Shown one piece after another: positions 19,420-28,529 of a stretch of 64,000 nucleotides of DNA. A model generated the notes under the pieces. The model was not told where the DNA came from, made no database searches, and saw only the letters and a program-made list of their open reading frames with translations. Numbering within the stretch: position 1 is the first letter of the stretch; every line of letters starts with the position of its first letter. Source of the DNA: Aculops lycopersici (Eukaryota > Arthropoda > Arachnida > Trombidiformes > Eriophyidae); NCBI GenBank assembly GCA_015350385.1, contig WNKI01000002.1:6368700-6432699 (forward strand), written 5' to 3'. The position numbers were made by a program, and so were the translations under genes.

Positions 19420-22400
19420 TCATCTCACAGTAGTGACAGGAGCCCCTTGCGCGGCTTGCTCCTCCTTCTCCTTTCGTTCCTTCTCCTCTTCATCGTAATC
19501 CTGGTCGTCCTTCTTCTGGCTAAGTCCTAGGTGCTCGCCATACTTTCTAACAATATTGGCCCAGTTGCACACCTCGCTAAGTTTCTTAACATTCTCACCT
19601 GCCTCTGCGTTTAACATTGAAGTTTGCGAGTGTCCGCCAAACGAAGGCGATATGGTTCCCCTCGAGAATCTAGCCGACTTGTTGAGCCAAACGTTGGCCG
19701 CCTTGGAGGCGGCCGTCGAGACACTAGCCTTCCTATTGAACGCTGAAACTGCCATCTTCTCCCTCTTCCTCCTCTCAATTTGTCTCTCGCGAAGTTTTTT
19801 TGCCAATATAATCCAAATGCCTACAAACAATATGAGCGGCGAGGGAGTCGGCGAGGTACGGATCATATTTCTGATGAGCTTAGCACGACCAAACTTCCAC
19901 TCGGTATCACTGCGAGCCTCTATGCGTTGATAAGTATTAGACATCATAGCAATCAACAAGTTGATTAGTACAACAACTGTTATCATCATATAGATACCAA
20001 AGACTAATTTCATGAATACCTTTGAATAGGAGGGACTCAAGTGCATGGGTGGCATTAGATCTGGTTCCACCAAACCAAATAGCGAGAAGAATAACATTTC
20101 GAAGGTGAATATTGGTGATTGAAATTCTAATCCCGCAGAGACTAGTGTCGAGTTTACATCTTCAGGGGGCTTGAAGACAGGCACATAGATCGCACTAATG
20201 GAGAGTGAGAATCCAATCATGAATATGCCCAAAATAACCAAGAATCTCATCATATCTTTGACCAGATCCTGAATAATCACTGCCCACGGACCAAATAGGT
20301 GGTGAAACGATAGGAAGTTAAGGAATTCTATGAATGATAACAGCACTACAACTCCTAGCATTTGATTGCGCAAATATAACACAGTAACCTTGGTTTCCTC
20401 GTCTGGAAATAGAAAGCCAACGCAATGGGTAACCAGCGAGGCAAATCCAATGACCATAACCACCAACTTGATGCTTCCAAATCCAGCTTTGTCCGCCGGG
20501 TTCGACATATTTGATACCAGATTACCCAGGAACCAAATGGCCAGGAGCCACTCGTGAGGCAGTGGCATTAAGTCGGTGCATAGCCACAGTGGGATGTAGA
20601 ATGGTACAAACACTGTGGTCATACAGAGGAGCACTATGAAGAATATGTGAGAGGCCAGGTATGACATAAATTTGATCACAGGTATTTTAGCAAGTCGGTG
20701 GCCAATGGGACACGAGACCACAACCCAAATTGGCGGACATAGAAGGAAGGCAAAGAAGAGCATTATAAATTTCCATCCGCTCCAAGTGAGATTGCCCGCC
20801 CAGACGCTTGAGAGATACTTTTGAACTCCGTGTTGCGAAACCACATCCTTTCTTCCCAATTCCAGTAGGACATCGAGGAACTCAACGTTCTTGTAATCTC
20901 TAGCTCTCAATAGGGCACTAGCATTACCAACCTTTGCAATTATAGACAGCAGATCCACTGCAATTTGGTCGCAATAATCCTTTGCCCACTCCAAGTCCCG
21001 CGATCTATCCTTCTCCTTCTCAACTAGATTCTCATAACACTTGGCCAGCTTTACAGCCGTATCAATGGGAGCCTCGCTAACTAAGATGAACTCCTGAATT
21101 GGCAGGTAGGTATTTGTTGGTTGTTGTTCCTGTTGTGCCGATCCATTGGCGCCAGCCTCTTGGGAGTTTCCGGTTGTTGTGTTGCCGCCGTTACTGCTTG
21201 ATGGACTTGATCCAGGTAAAGCTTTAGATTTTGAACACTGCATTAGATCGACTAGAAAGGATTTGTTCTCCATCAACTCCATTGAATCGTGTTCCTTTTT
21301 AAGTAGATAACTGAGAACCTCCTTGTGGCCGGCGTTTGCAGAATTGCACAACGGAATTTTACCCTCCTTACTTCGCGTTGTGGTTTCGGCGCCCGATTCA
21401 ACCAACAACTTGACGACATCCAAATAACCGTGACGAGCGGCGTAATGCAATGGGGTCCATCCGCGATCATCTTGGGCATTCATTAAGGCACCCTGGCCGA
21501 GGAGCATGTGAGCCATTCGAGTGTGGCCATGGCTGGCGGCGAAATGCAACGCCGTTCGCCCGTGGCCATCGGGAACCTTGTGCGAGTCGGTCAGTCGACT
21601 GATCAACAGGTTGGCCACTTGCTCGTGGCCGCCCTGAGCGGCCAGATGGAGTGGAATATATTTTTCGATTTCCGTTGCAGCATCCACCTGAACACCGGCA
21701 CTATTTAGTAGCATTCGCACCACACTCTCGTGTCCATTTCGCGATGCCAAATGCAAAGGGGTCACTCCGTAGTCGCTCTTTGGGTCCACTCCCGAACGTT
21801 CGCTCTTCAAGCCACCTGGCACTCGGTAACGGAGCATCTCGCCAACAAACTCCGTTTGCCCGCTGCTAGCGGCCACGTGCAATGCTGTCAATCCGTTTCG
21901 TCGCGAGCAAATCTTCCAATCAACTGCCGTCTTGATAGTGTGCAACACCTTAACGTGGCCATGCTTTGCGGCCAGGTGAAGCGCCGTCTCGCCCATTGCG
22001 TTCTCGTCGCTCGCCTTGGCTCCGGCCGATAGGAGCAACTTCACAATAGCCGCATGCCCACCCTCTGAAGCCAGGTGCAAGGTGGTGCTTCCGGTCTTCT
22101 TGATGCGAACCCCAATGACGGCGTCTCGATTGAACCGAAGCAGCTCCTTTATGACACTTAGACTTCCGTTCATGGCTGCAATGTGAGCGCAATTGTAACC
22201 CATTTTGTTGACGGCCATAAGGAGATCTGATCTCTCGTTTAGGAAGAATTTCAAGACTTCAGCGTGATTCTTGTAGGCGGCTAAGTGTAAGGGGGTTTGT
22301 CCATGATTATCGGCAGCATTTAAGTCAGCCCTAAGCTTGATTAGCGTTTTGCACACTTCAAATTGCCCGCTCTCGGCGGCCAAATGCAATGGAGTTTGTT

Positions 22401-25365
22401 TGGTGATAGTCAATGGATCCGAGGAAGTTTTGTCCTTGTCAACGAGTTGCTTGTCGACCAATTGTTTCACGATCGAGTTGAATCCCAATTTTGCGGCCAA
22501 ATGCATCGGGGTCATGCCCAACTTGTTGCGCACATTTACGAAGGCCCCATGCTGCAAAAGAATATCAACCACCTCCTCTCGTCCTCTCTCGACGGCCACG
22601 TGCAAGGGAGCCTCGCCATTTTCGTCGAACACGTCAACTCGAGTGTTTTGATTTAGCAACATTCTAATGATATCCGGATGTCCTTGGTAGGCGGCATAGA
22701 ACAAGGGAGTCCATAGATTCTTGGCTGGTTTATTGTAGGCCAGCTGACACTCTTGTGGCTCGAGGTGAGCTTGAATCTCGGACAAAACATTGGTGTTTCC
22801 CGATTGGCAACAATAGTGAATGGGAGTTTCTCGTTGCTGAAAGGTTTCCGAGAAAACATCGCCCCCGTTTCTCAGCAACAGGCGCATAATTTCCCTATCC
22901 TCATCCAATTGATGCGATAATTTTCCGTCCAATTTTGCAGTATAATGACACGAAGATTCACCATCTTTGTTTTGCTGATTAATCAACAGTCTCGCCTCCT
23001 CTGCTGTCCGATTTTTAGTTATATGATCCAAGATTAGCTCTATTATTGTCAAGTTTGACTCGCGAACGCAAACATGCAACACATTCTCGCCATCGATATT
23101 CTGGGAGTCAACTTTGGCCCCATCTTCGAGTAGCAATTGAACAGCTTTTAAATTGTTGAATCTTGCCGCAAAGTGCATTGGTGTTTCTTGTTTTATTTCC
23201 GTTGCATCAACATCCGCTCCCGACTTGATCAACAGGTCAACGCAACGCTCGCCATCCTTCACCATGGTCGCAATGTGCAGCGGAGTCTCGCCCAGTTTTC
23301 CCGTTTTAAGTTGCAAGTTTGCGCCTAAGCCTAGCAAAGTTTCCACCACCTCATGTTGGCTAAACTTGACGGCCAAATGGAGCGGAGTGAGTCCATCTTT
23401 AGTCTTACAATCAACACTCTCACCTTTGGCCACAATGGCCTTGACCACCTCAACATGGCCCCTGATTGCGGCCATATGAATACACTTTGCTCCTGCCTTG
23501 TTGGGCATGTGAATAGGAATTCCCTTACGAATAAAGGCCATTGCAGCTTGACTATTGTAGGCATTGGAGGCCAGATGCATCAGCGTGGATCCATCCTTTG
23601 TTCTGCTCATAATCGAGGCCTTAAATTTCTCCGACAAAATGTCCACAATCTTGTGGTAACTCCGTGCAGTGGCTATGTGAATTGGAGTCTGATGGTCCTT
23701 ATCTATGATGTCGGGGTCCGCGCCGGAAGTGCAGAGCAACTTAACAATAGCCTCGTTCTCGGCCTCGGTGGCAAAGTGCAGTGCAGTTTGTAGGTTCTTA
23801 TTTTGCATATTTAAGTTAACTCCATGATCAATGAATGTCTTCAATATATCAATGTTCTTGTTGAAGACTGCAAAGTGTAGTGCTGTATTGTCGTCAGGTG
23901 GTTTCTTGTAAGACAATTGCTCTTTGGTCATGCTTGTCAGTAGCTCGTGTATAACCTCCAAGTTACCTGTTTGCACGGCCAAAATAAGCGGAATATTAAA
24001 CTCCGAATCAACCTCCATTCGAATGGTTGGCGCGCTGGCTCTTAGAACCAATTGCAATGGTGCCACCGCTGTGCTCGACGCCTTTGAGGCCAAAATGTGT
24101 ATTGGCATTTGGTCGTGAGCTCCGCCTTTGATAGTGGTGTCAGCATTACCTGACAATAATACCCGAATAGTTTCCTCACGAGCAAATGCACAGGCCAAGT
24201 GGAGCGCAGTGACTCCATCCAAAGCTTGAGCATTTATGTCGAAGCCCAAATCTATTAGCTTCTCAACGAGAATTGCACGATTGTCTCGCGCTGCGTACAT
24301 TATGGGCGTCCACCTGTTAGTCTCTGTAACGGTATCCGTGTTGATGCCATAAACTCGGGCAAAATTTAAAATCTCATCTACAAGTGACCAGTCGGCGTGT
24401 CGAGCTGAATTCAACAATTGCTTGCCCAACTCTCTCTTGTCTTGAGCCGACATTTTGACCACCATGCTCATTGGTCCCTCACCTGACATCAAATTGGAAA
24501 CCTTGTTGATTAAACTCTTTGCACTATCCACAATTCCGTGGCCAAACTGCTGAGGAGCATCGGAACTATTTGTGGGCAGTAGGTAATTGAAAATATTTGG
24601 ATCATCAACTCCATTGGTGTTGACCAAGATTTTGCTCGAAGTCATTGCTGCACGCTGGAGTAAAGTTGGGTCCCTGATTAGGTAGTCGCTATATGGAATC
24701 GGACTTGCAGTTCGAGATAAATTTGGTGAGTCGTTTGGACTGCCCGACTTCGAGCCTGCTCCATTTCCATTGCCATTCAGGTGAAACGGCTCGTAAACTG
24801 AGTTGGGTGGTGCAGGCGCTGGTTTCCCGCTACTGACACTACCTCGTCTCTGGGGCATCCCATTGCCATTGAACTTATCCGATCCGTTTAGTGTTAGTTT
24901 TTCGCTTCCAATTGACCTCCGCTGAGTTCCATTGCTAAGTTGCGGACTGAGTTTATCCTCGTCGCTGCCACTTGAGCCGTTCGACGATTTGCCATTGCCA
25001 TTGCTACTTCCGGTTGACTGCAACTTCACCTTCTTCAATGGAGCCTTCTTTTCGTTTCCGAGAGTCGGGTTGTTGACATTGCTGCTACCGCTATTGTTGC
25101 TTGTGTTGCTATTGGACTGCTGAGAGTTGGCGATTTTTTGCAAGTCACTGACAAGTGGCAGTTGGTCGTCGTTTGGCGGCTTGTTGAGCAAACCCACACT
25201 ATGCGGCTGTGGATCGCCCACGAATGTTATGATGACATCCTGCGGAATCGATGGTTTTGATTTGGACACTCCACTGGCTGCGGCTCTACTAGTGCCACTG
25301 CCGCCATTAATTTGACCTTGCTGCTTGCCACTAGTTCTACTTCCGGTTTGATTATTTCGCTTCAT
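19420..25365 (-). CDS. nompC: NOMPC / TRPN mechanosensory channel
   Basis: From ATG 25365 this is a 1981-residue intronless ORF. TRPN channels open on mechanical force through an ankyrin spring tethered to microtubules. After a 350-residue low-complexity N-terminus I count 29 ankyrin repeats by eye (about 352-1360), the same number as Drosophila NOMPC. A linker helical region and a six-helix transmembrane domain (about 1520-1830) follow, with a pore region near FTFEMLFFSLFGLVEPD. A TRP-type helix after S6 contains SNTYQRIEARSDTEWKFGR. The C-terminus is Lys/Glu-rich. The frame stays open about 100 codons upstream of 25365 without an ATG and has an acceptor-like TTTGCAG near 25674, so a spliced 5' coding exon is possible. 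The N-terminal start is the least certain part. Confidence 0.95.
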   Translation of the reverse strand: MKRNNQTGSRTSGKQQGQINGGSGTSRAAASGVSKSKPSIPQDVIITFVGDPQPHSVGLLNKPPNDDQLPLVSDLQKIANSQQSNSNTSNNSGSSNVNNPTLGNEKKAPLKKVKLQSTGSSNGNGKSSNGSSGSDEDKLSPQLSNGTQRRSIGSEKLTLNGSDKFNGNGMPQRRGSVSSGKPAPAPPNSVYEPFHLNGNGNGAGSKSGSPNDSPNLSRTASPIPYSDYLIRDPTLLQRAAMTSSKILVNTNGVDDPNIFNYLLPTNSSDAPQQFGHGIVDSAKSLINKVSNLMSGEGPMSMVVKMSAQDKRELGKQLLNSARHADWSLVDEILNFARVYGINTDTVTETNRWTPIMYAARDNRAILVEKLIDLGFDINAQALDGVTALHLACAFAREETIRVLLSGNADTTIKGGAHDQMPIHILASKASSTAVAPLQLVLRASAPTIRMEVDSEFNIPLILAVQTGNLEVIHELLTSMTKEQLSYKKPPDDNTALHFAVFNKNIDILKTFIDHGVNLNMQNKNLQTALHFATEAENEAIVKLLCTSGADPDIIDKDHQTPIHIATARSYHKIVDILSEKFKASIMSRTKDGSTLMHLASNAYNSQAAMAFIRKGIPIHMPNKAGAKCIHMAAIRGHVEVVKAIVAKGESVDCKTKDGLTPLHLAVKFSQHEVVETLLGLGANLQLKTGKLGETPLHIATMVKDGERCVDLLIKSGADVDATEIKQETPMHFAARFNNLKAVQLLLEDGAKVDSQNIDGENVLHVCVRESNLTIIELILDHITKNRTAEEARLLINQQNKDGESSCHYTAKLDGKLSHQLDEDREIMRLLLRNGGDVFSETFQQRETPIHYCCQSGNTNVLSEIQAHLEPQECQLAYNKPAKNLWTPLFYAAYQGHPDIIRMLLNQNTRVDVFDENGEAPLHVAVERGREEVVDILLQHGAFVNVRNKLGMTPMHLAAKLGFNSIVKQLVDKQLVDKDKTSSDPLTITKQTPLHLAAESGQFEVCKTLIKLRADLNAADNHGQTPLHLAAYKNHAEVLKFFLNERSDLLMAVNKMGYNCAHIAAMNGSLSVIKELLRFNRDAVIGVRIKKTGSTTLHLASEGGHAAIVKLLLSAGAKASDENAMGETALHLAAKHGHVKVLHTIKTAVDWKICSRRNGLTALHVAASSGQTEFVGEMLRYRVPGGLKSERSGVDPKSDYGVTPLHLASRNGHESVVRMLLNSAGVQVDAATEIEKYIPLHLAAQGGHEQVANLLISRLTDSHKVPDGHGRTALHFAASHGHTRMAHMLLGQGALMNAQDDRGWTPLHYAARHGYLDVVKLLVESGAETTTRSKEGKIPLCNSANAGHKEVLSYLLKKEHDSMELMENKSFLVDLMQCSKSKALPGSSPSSSNGGNTTTGNSQEAGANGSAQQEQQPTNTYLPIQEFILVSEAPIDTAVKLAKCYENLVEKEKDRSRDLEWAKDYCDQIAVDLLSIIAKVGNASALLRARDYKNVEFLDVLLELGRKDVVSQHGVQKYLSSVWAGNLTWSGWKFIMLFFAFLLCPPIWVVVSCPIGHRLAKIPVIKFMSYLASHIFFIVLLCMTTVFVPFYIPLWLCTDLMPLPHEWLLAIWFLGNLVSNMSNPADKAGFGSIKLVVMVIGFASLVTHCVGFLFPDEETKVTVLYLRNQMLGVVVLLSFIEFLNFLSFHHLFGPWAVIIQDLVKDMMRFLVILGIFMIGFSLSISAIYVPVFKPPEDVNSTLVSAGLEFQSPIFTFEMLFFSLFGLVEPDLMPPMHLSPSYSKVFMKLVFGIYMMITVVVLINLLIAMMSNTYQRIEARSDTEWKFGRAKLIRNMIRTSPTPSPLILFVGIWIILAKKLRERQIERRKREKMAVSAFNRKASVSTAASKAANVWLNKSARFSRGTISPSFGGHSQTSMLNAEAGENVKKLSEVCNWANIVRKYGEHLGLSQKKDDQDYDEEEKERKEKEEQAAQGAPVTTVR

Positions 25366-26335
25366 CTCGATTTTACCATCTAGTTGGTCCCTACTTCCGG
25401 GTGGCCAATTGAAATGCTGCTCATTCTGATTGACAGTCACTATGTGTGAACTAGTTGCTACCAAGGAGAGGCACGAATGAGATCCAGAAATGCGAGAGTC
25501 AGAGTCAGAGTCAGAAGTTGAAAGACAGTTATAAAGCCGAAGCTGGACGCGATCCCGTCCAGTTCCGGTGCGCTGAGCTTTGTGTGGTCGACATTCTTGT
25601 TTTCTTTTTTGATTAGCTAGCCAACTAACTTTGGCTATGCAAATCGGTTGCCCCAACAACGTGACACGCTCACCTGCAAATGAGTTAAAGGAGAGGAGGT
25701 AAGAGTAAACCCTCTTAATAATCTATTGCGTTAGTCAGTGAGGCCAGCGCAACACATCACTGCGGCCTACCGTCGCCTCTCATCCCATTAGCGGACACGA
25801 ACAACAATTTGCGCGCTCTCTCTGTCTCTCTCTCTCTCTCTCTAAAGCCGAGCCAACAATCGCAGGTAGAGCAAAAGCAGGTGGTTGATAGTGTTGTTTA
25901 CCAGAAAGTTAGCCAAACTAATCATAGGCCTCGCGCGGTATCTGAACAGAAAGCAACTGGAAACTCTACCAACATGACACTCATAGGTGGTCGCTCGCAA
26001 ACGTCGAGCGCACAAGTTAGTCGTGCGCAACGCTCGGGTTGGCTGCAGTATCTTTCATAGCGTCCGGTCGCTAGACGTGTCCTAGAACGCTAGCTAGCTG
26101 ACCGACAGGTGACCTAGTAGCTCGAGTTGAAATTTTTGGCCTAAAATATTTGATGATCGTTTGTTTTTTGTTTCAACTCGTAGATGGCACTGCTCACTTC
26201 AGTTAGCGTTCACAACGAGGAGTCTACTTGTGGCATCACGTTAACCTGCCCTCGAAATCCTCGAATTCAATTAAACTTCTCGCTTCTAGTATCTCAACAC
26301 AAAAAACCTAACTAAGGGTGATCTCATGCAGGTCG
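25366..26335. other. NOMPC upstream region
   Basis: About 970 bp between NOMPC and SEC10. It carries a (CT)n tract at 25820-25844 and the likely NOMPC promoter or 5' exon. The small + strand frame at 25809-26060 has no supporting features. Confidence 0.45.
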
Positions 26336-26341
26336 TTTATT
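26336..26341 (-). terminator. AATAAA overlapping the SEC10 stop codon
   Basis: On the minus strand the end reads TTT TAA TAAACG, so the polyadenylation hexamer shares its first two bases with the TAA stop. This predicts a very short 3' UTR of perhaps 15-25 nt. Confidence 0.65.
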
Positions 26342-28529
26342 AAAATTTAAAGTGACCTATCAATCGGGTGGATTTAAAATCGGCTCTCAATTGCACGAAT
26401 GTGTCTAGAATATTGCGATCGACTTCCGCCAAAAGTCCATCGTCGCCGCAAAGTTGCTGCAGATTCTCAGGTGGAACCACCCACAAGTTACAGAGATTGT
26501 GCAAAACCTTAAATTTGTCGCCAACTGATTGATCGTCGGGCATTGTTTTGCTTGTTGAATCTTGAGATGGCACTCGAATTGATGAGCTGTACGCCTTGAC
26601 ATCGGATATGGCAACCATGGCTCCCACTGAGCTAAACTCAAATCTTTGCAGATGCTCATAGATTGATTGGTAGAATTTGTCCCCGAAACATGTGTAAACA
26701 ATCGTTACATTTTCACCATCTAAACAATCCAAGATCTTCCCTGTCACTGTCTTGACAAATTTGCAAACCTTTGAGCAAGCATTCGTGGACGGAGCTAGCT
26801 CGTCGTTTTCCGGCTTGAAGTCTGTTCTCCGTTGCTCGGCACTTAGGGTCGATTTGATGTAACTGATACAAGCATTTATCGTCTTCTCGAGGCCATCGTT
26901 CAGCTTAAACTCGAGCAGATCCATCACCATTCGCTTTCTCTTCGAGCATTCGGCATAGAATTGTTTTGATTCGGTCTTGGTCACTTGGGGCTGAACACAA
27001 TCGACGAATTGCTTCTCGATGAGATGACAGATTGCATTACATTGGCGTACAATATCGAAGAATCTCAAGTCTGGCTGAGATTTTTGCTCCAATTTCAACA
27101 ATTCACGGCTCAAATCTATAGCCTCCTCCAGGTGTTCCTTGCACAGGTGTTGCAACTGAACATCAAATATCTTGACCGCATTCTCGGCCTCATTAGGTTT
27201 TGATAACTCCTTGCTTCTATTTAAAGCCTGTTTTACTTCGTGCAACAAACTAATGGCAACCTCCTCGCTAATCAAAGTTTCGCCTGGAGGCAGTGGATCA
27301 TAGGAACCTGTTATATTGAAGCCGGCGAATGAACCGATATTGACACTAAGCAAATTTCTTGCCCTACTAAACTTGGGCTTCTTGTCTAGATTTTTTGTTT
27401 TATAATAGCTATTTAGTATTGCATCGCAACGATCTGTTAGTGAGGAGACCTCAGTGTTGAAGTAGGAATTTAAGTAATCGGAGAATATCCGACGGGTAAG
27501 CATTTCCAAGTTACTTGAGCCCATTATTTTGGCATTGATGATTTGATTTGAAAGTCGATTTGTGCGAGTGAATTGATTGTAAAGTTCATTTAGATACTTT
27601 TCTTGATCATTATGGATTTTCATAGTGTGTACAATATGATCTTTTAGTTTGCCAGTATAAATATTCAATAGGAACTTAGACATCACTTCCTCGGGATTCT
27701 TGAATACTTCCTTAACTATGAGCTGTATCCTCTCGCAGAGAGGTAGGATCTCAGAGAAACCCTCGCGATGATCCATTGGATTACTACCAATGATGACACC
27801 CATTAAACTTTGTTCAATGAATGCGTCGATACATTGATTGTAACCCTTGAAGTTGGACATTATTGCAGCTATCTCTTTCATTTGCGATTTGTCATCGCAT
27901 CGATAGGATCTAACAAACTCCTCAATGAGTTCTCTCTCCATCAATTTATACTTTTGCTCAATCTTCTCACGCGTTTTCTCAAATCTATCTGTTGCCGGTA
28001 GTTCTTGTGAGATCAGGTATAGTTTGTGTATAACATCGGCGTCCTCAAAGAATGCCTTCTTGTTACCAGGCGAGAAGGTGATATTCGGATTGTAAGAGGA
28101 GTCTAGAAATTCTCCAAATTGTTTTAGTAGCTTGCAGGCCTCAGCCGCCCGAGATCTTGGCCTATTGATGACCTCAAGTTGCCGGCCCAAATGGTGCACC
28201 TTGTCAGCCACCATATCTAGCCTCTTGTCCATAAGATGAAAATTATTAATTGATTGTCTAAAGCGCTCCTTCAAATTTTTAACATTATTCCAATGTTTCT
28301 TCTCCTCCTCACGACAATCGTCCTCCAGCCGATCGCATCTGGCCTGATAGTTTACCTTTATGGCCTTTAGTTCGTCGAGTTGATTCTTGAAGGCTTCATG
28401 CAACAACTTGGCATCAAATTTGTCGGGATTATCGACAAACTTATCGGCTGTAGCCCGCCAGGCAATCCTTTCGATGAACTCGTGTCCATCGAAAGGATCC
28501 TGTTCGAGTTCACTGATATTCGTGTTCAT
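26340..28529 (-). CDS. EXOC5: Exocyst complex component 5 (SEC10)
   Basis: A 729-residue intronless ORF starts at ATG 28529 (MNTNISELEQDPFDGHEFIE); the GTG two codons earlier is unlikely. The length is close to animal EXOC5 (about 708). SEC10 is a helical-rod subunit of the exocyst, which tethers secretory vesicles to the plasma membrane. The FDGHEFIERIAWR opening, the coiled coil (about 40-120) and the C-terminal helical bundle fit the family throughout. NOMPC lies downstream on the same strand with a 970-bp gap, so there is no sign of co-transcription. Confidence 0.93.
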   Translation of the reverse strand: MNTNISELEQDPFDGHEFIERIAWRATADKFVDNPDKFDAKLLHEAFKNQLDELKAIKVNYQARCDRLEDDCREEEKKHWNNVKNLKERFRQSINNFHLMDKRLDMVADKVHHLGRQLEVINRPRSRAAEACKLLKQFGEFLDSSYNPNITFSPGNKKAFFEDADVIHKLYLISQELPATDRFEKTREKIEQKYKLMERELIEEFVRSYRCDDKSQMKEIAAIMSNFKGYNQCIDAFIEQSLMGVIIGSNPMDHREGFSEILPLCERIQLIVKEVFKNPEEVMSKFLLNIYTGKLKDHIVHTMKIHNDQEKYLNELYNQFTRTNRLSNQIINAKIMGSSNLEMLTRRIFSDYLNSYFNTEVSSLTDRCDAILNSYYKTKNLDKKPKFSRARNLLSVNIGSFAGFNITGSYDPLPPGETLISEEVAISLLHEVKQALNRSKELSKPNEAENAVKIFDVQLQHLCKEHLEEAIDLSRELLKLEQKSQPDLRFFDIVRQCNAICHLIEKQFVDCVQPQVTKTESKQFYAECSKRKRMVMDLLEFKLNDGLEKTINACISYIKSTLSAEQRRTDFKPENDELAPSTNACSKVCKFVKTVTGKILDCLDGENVTIVYTCFGDKFYQSIYEHLQRFEFSSVGAMVAISDVKAYSSSIRVPSQDSTSKTMPDDQSVGDKFKVLHNLCNLWVVPPENLQQLCGDDGLLAEVDRNILDTFVQLRADFKSTRLIGHFKF

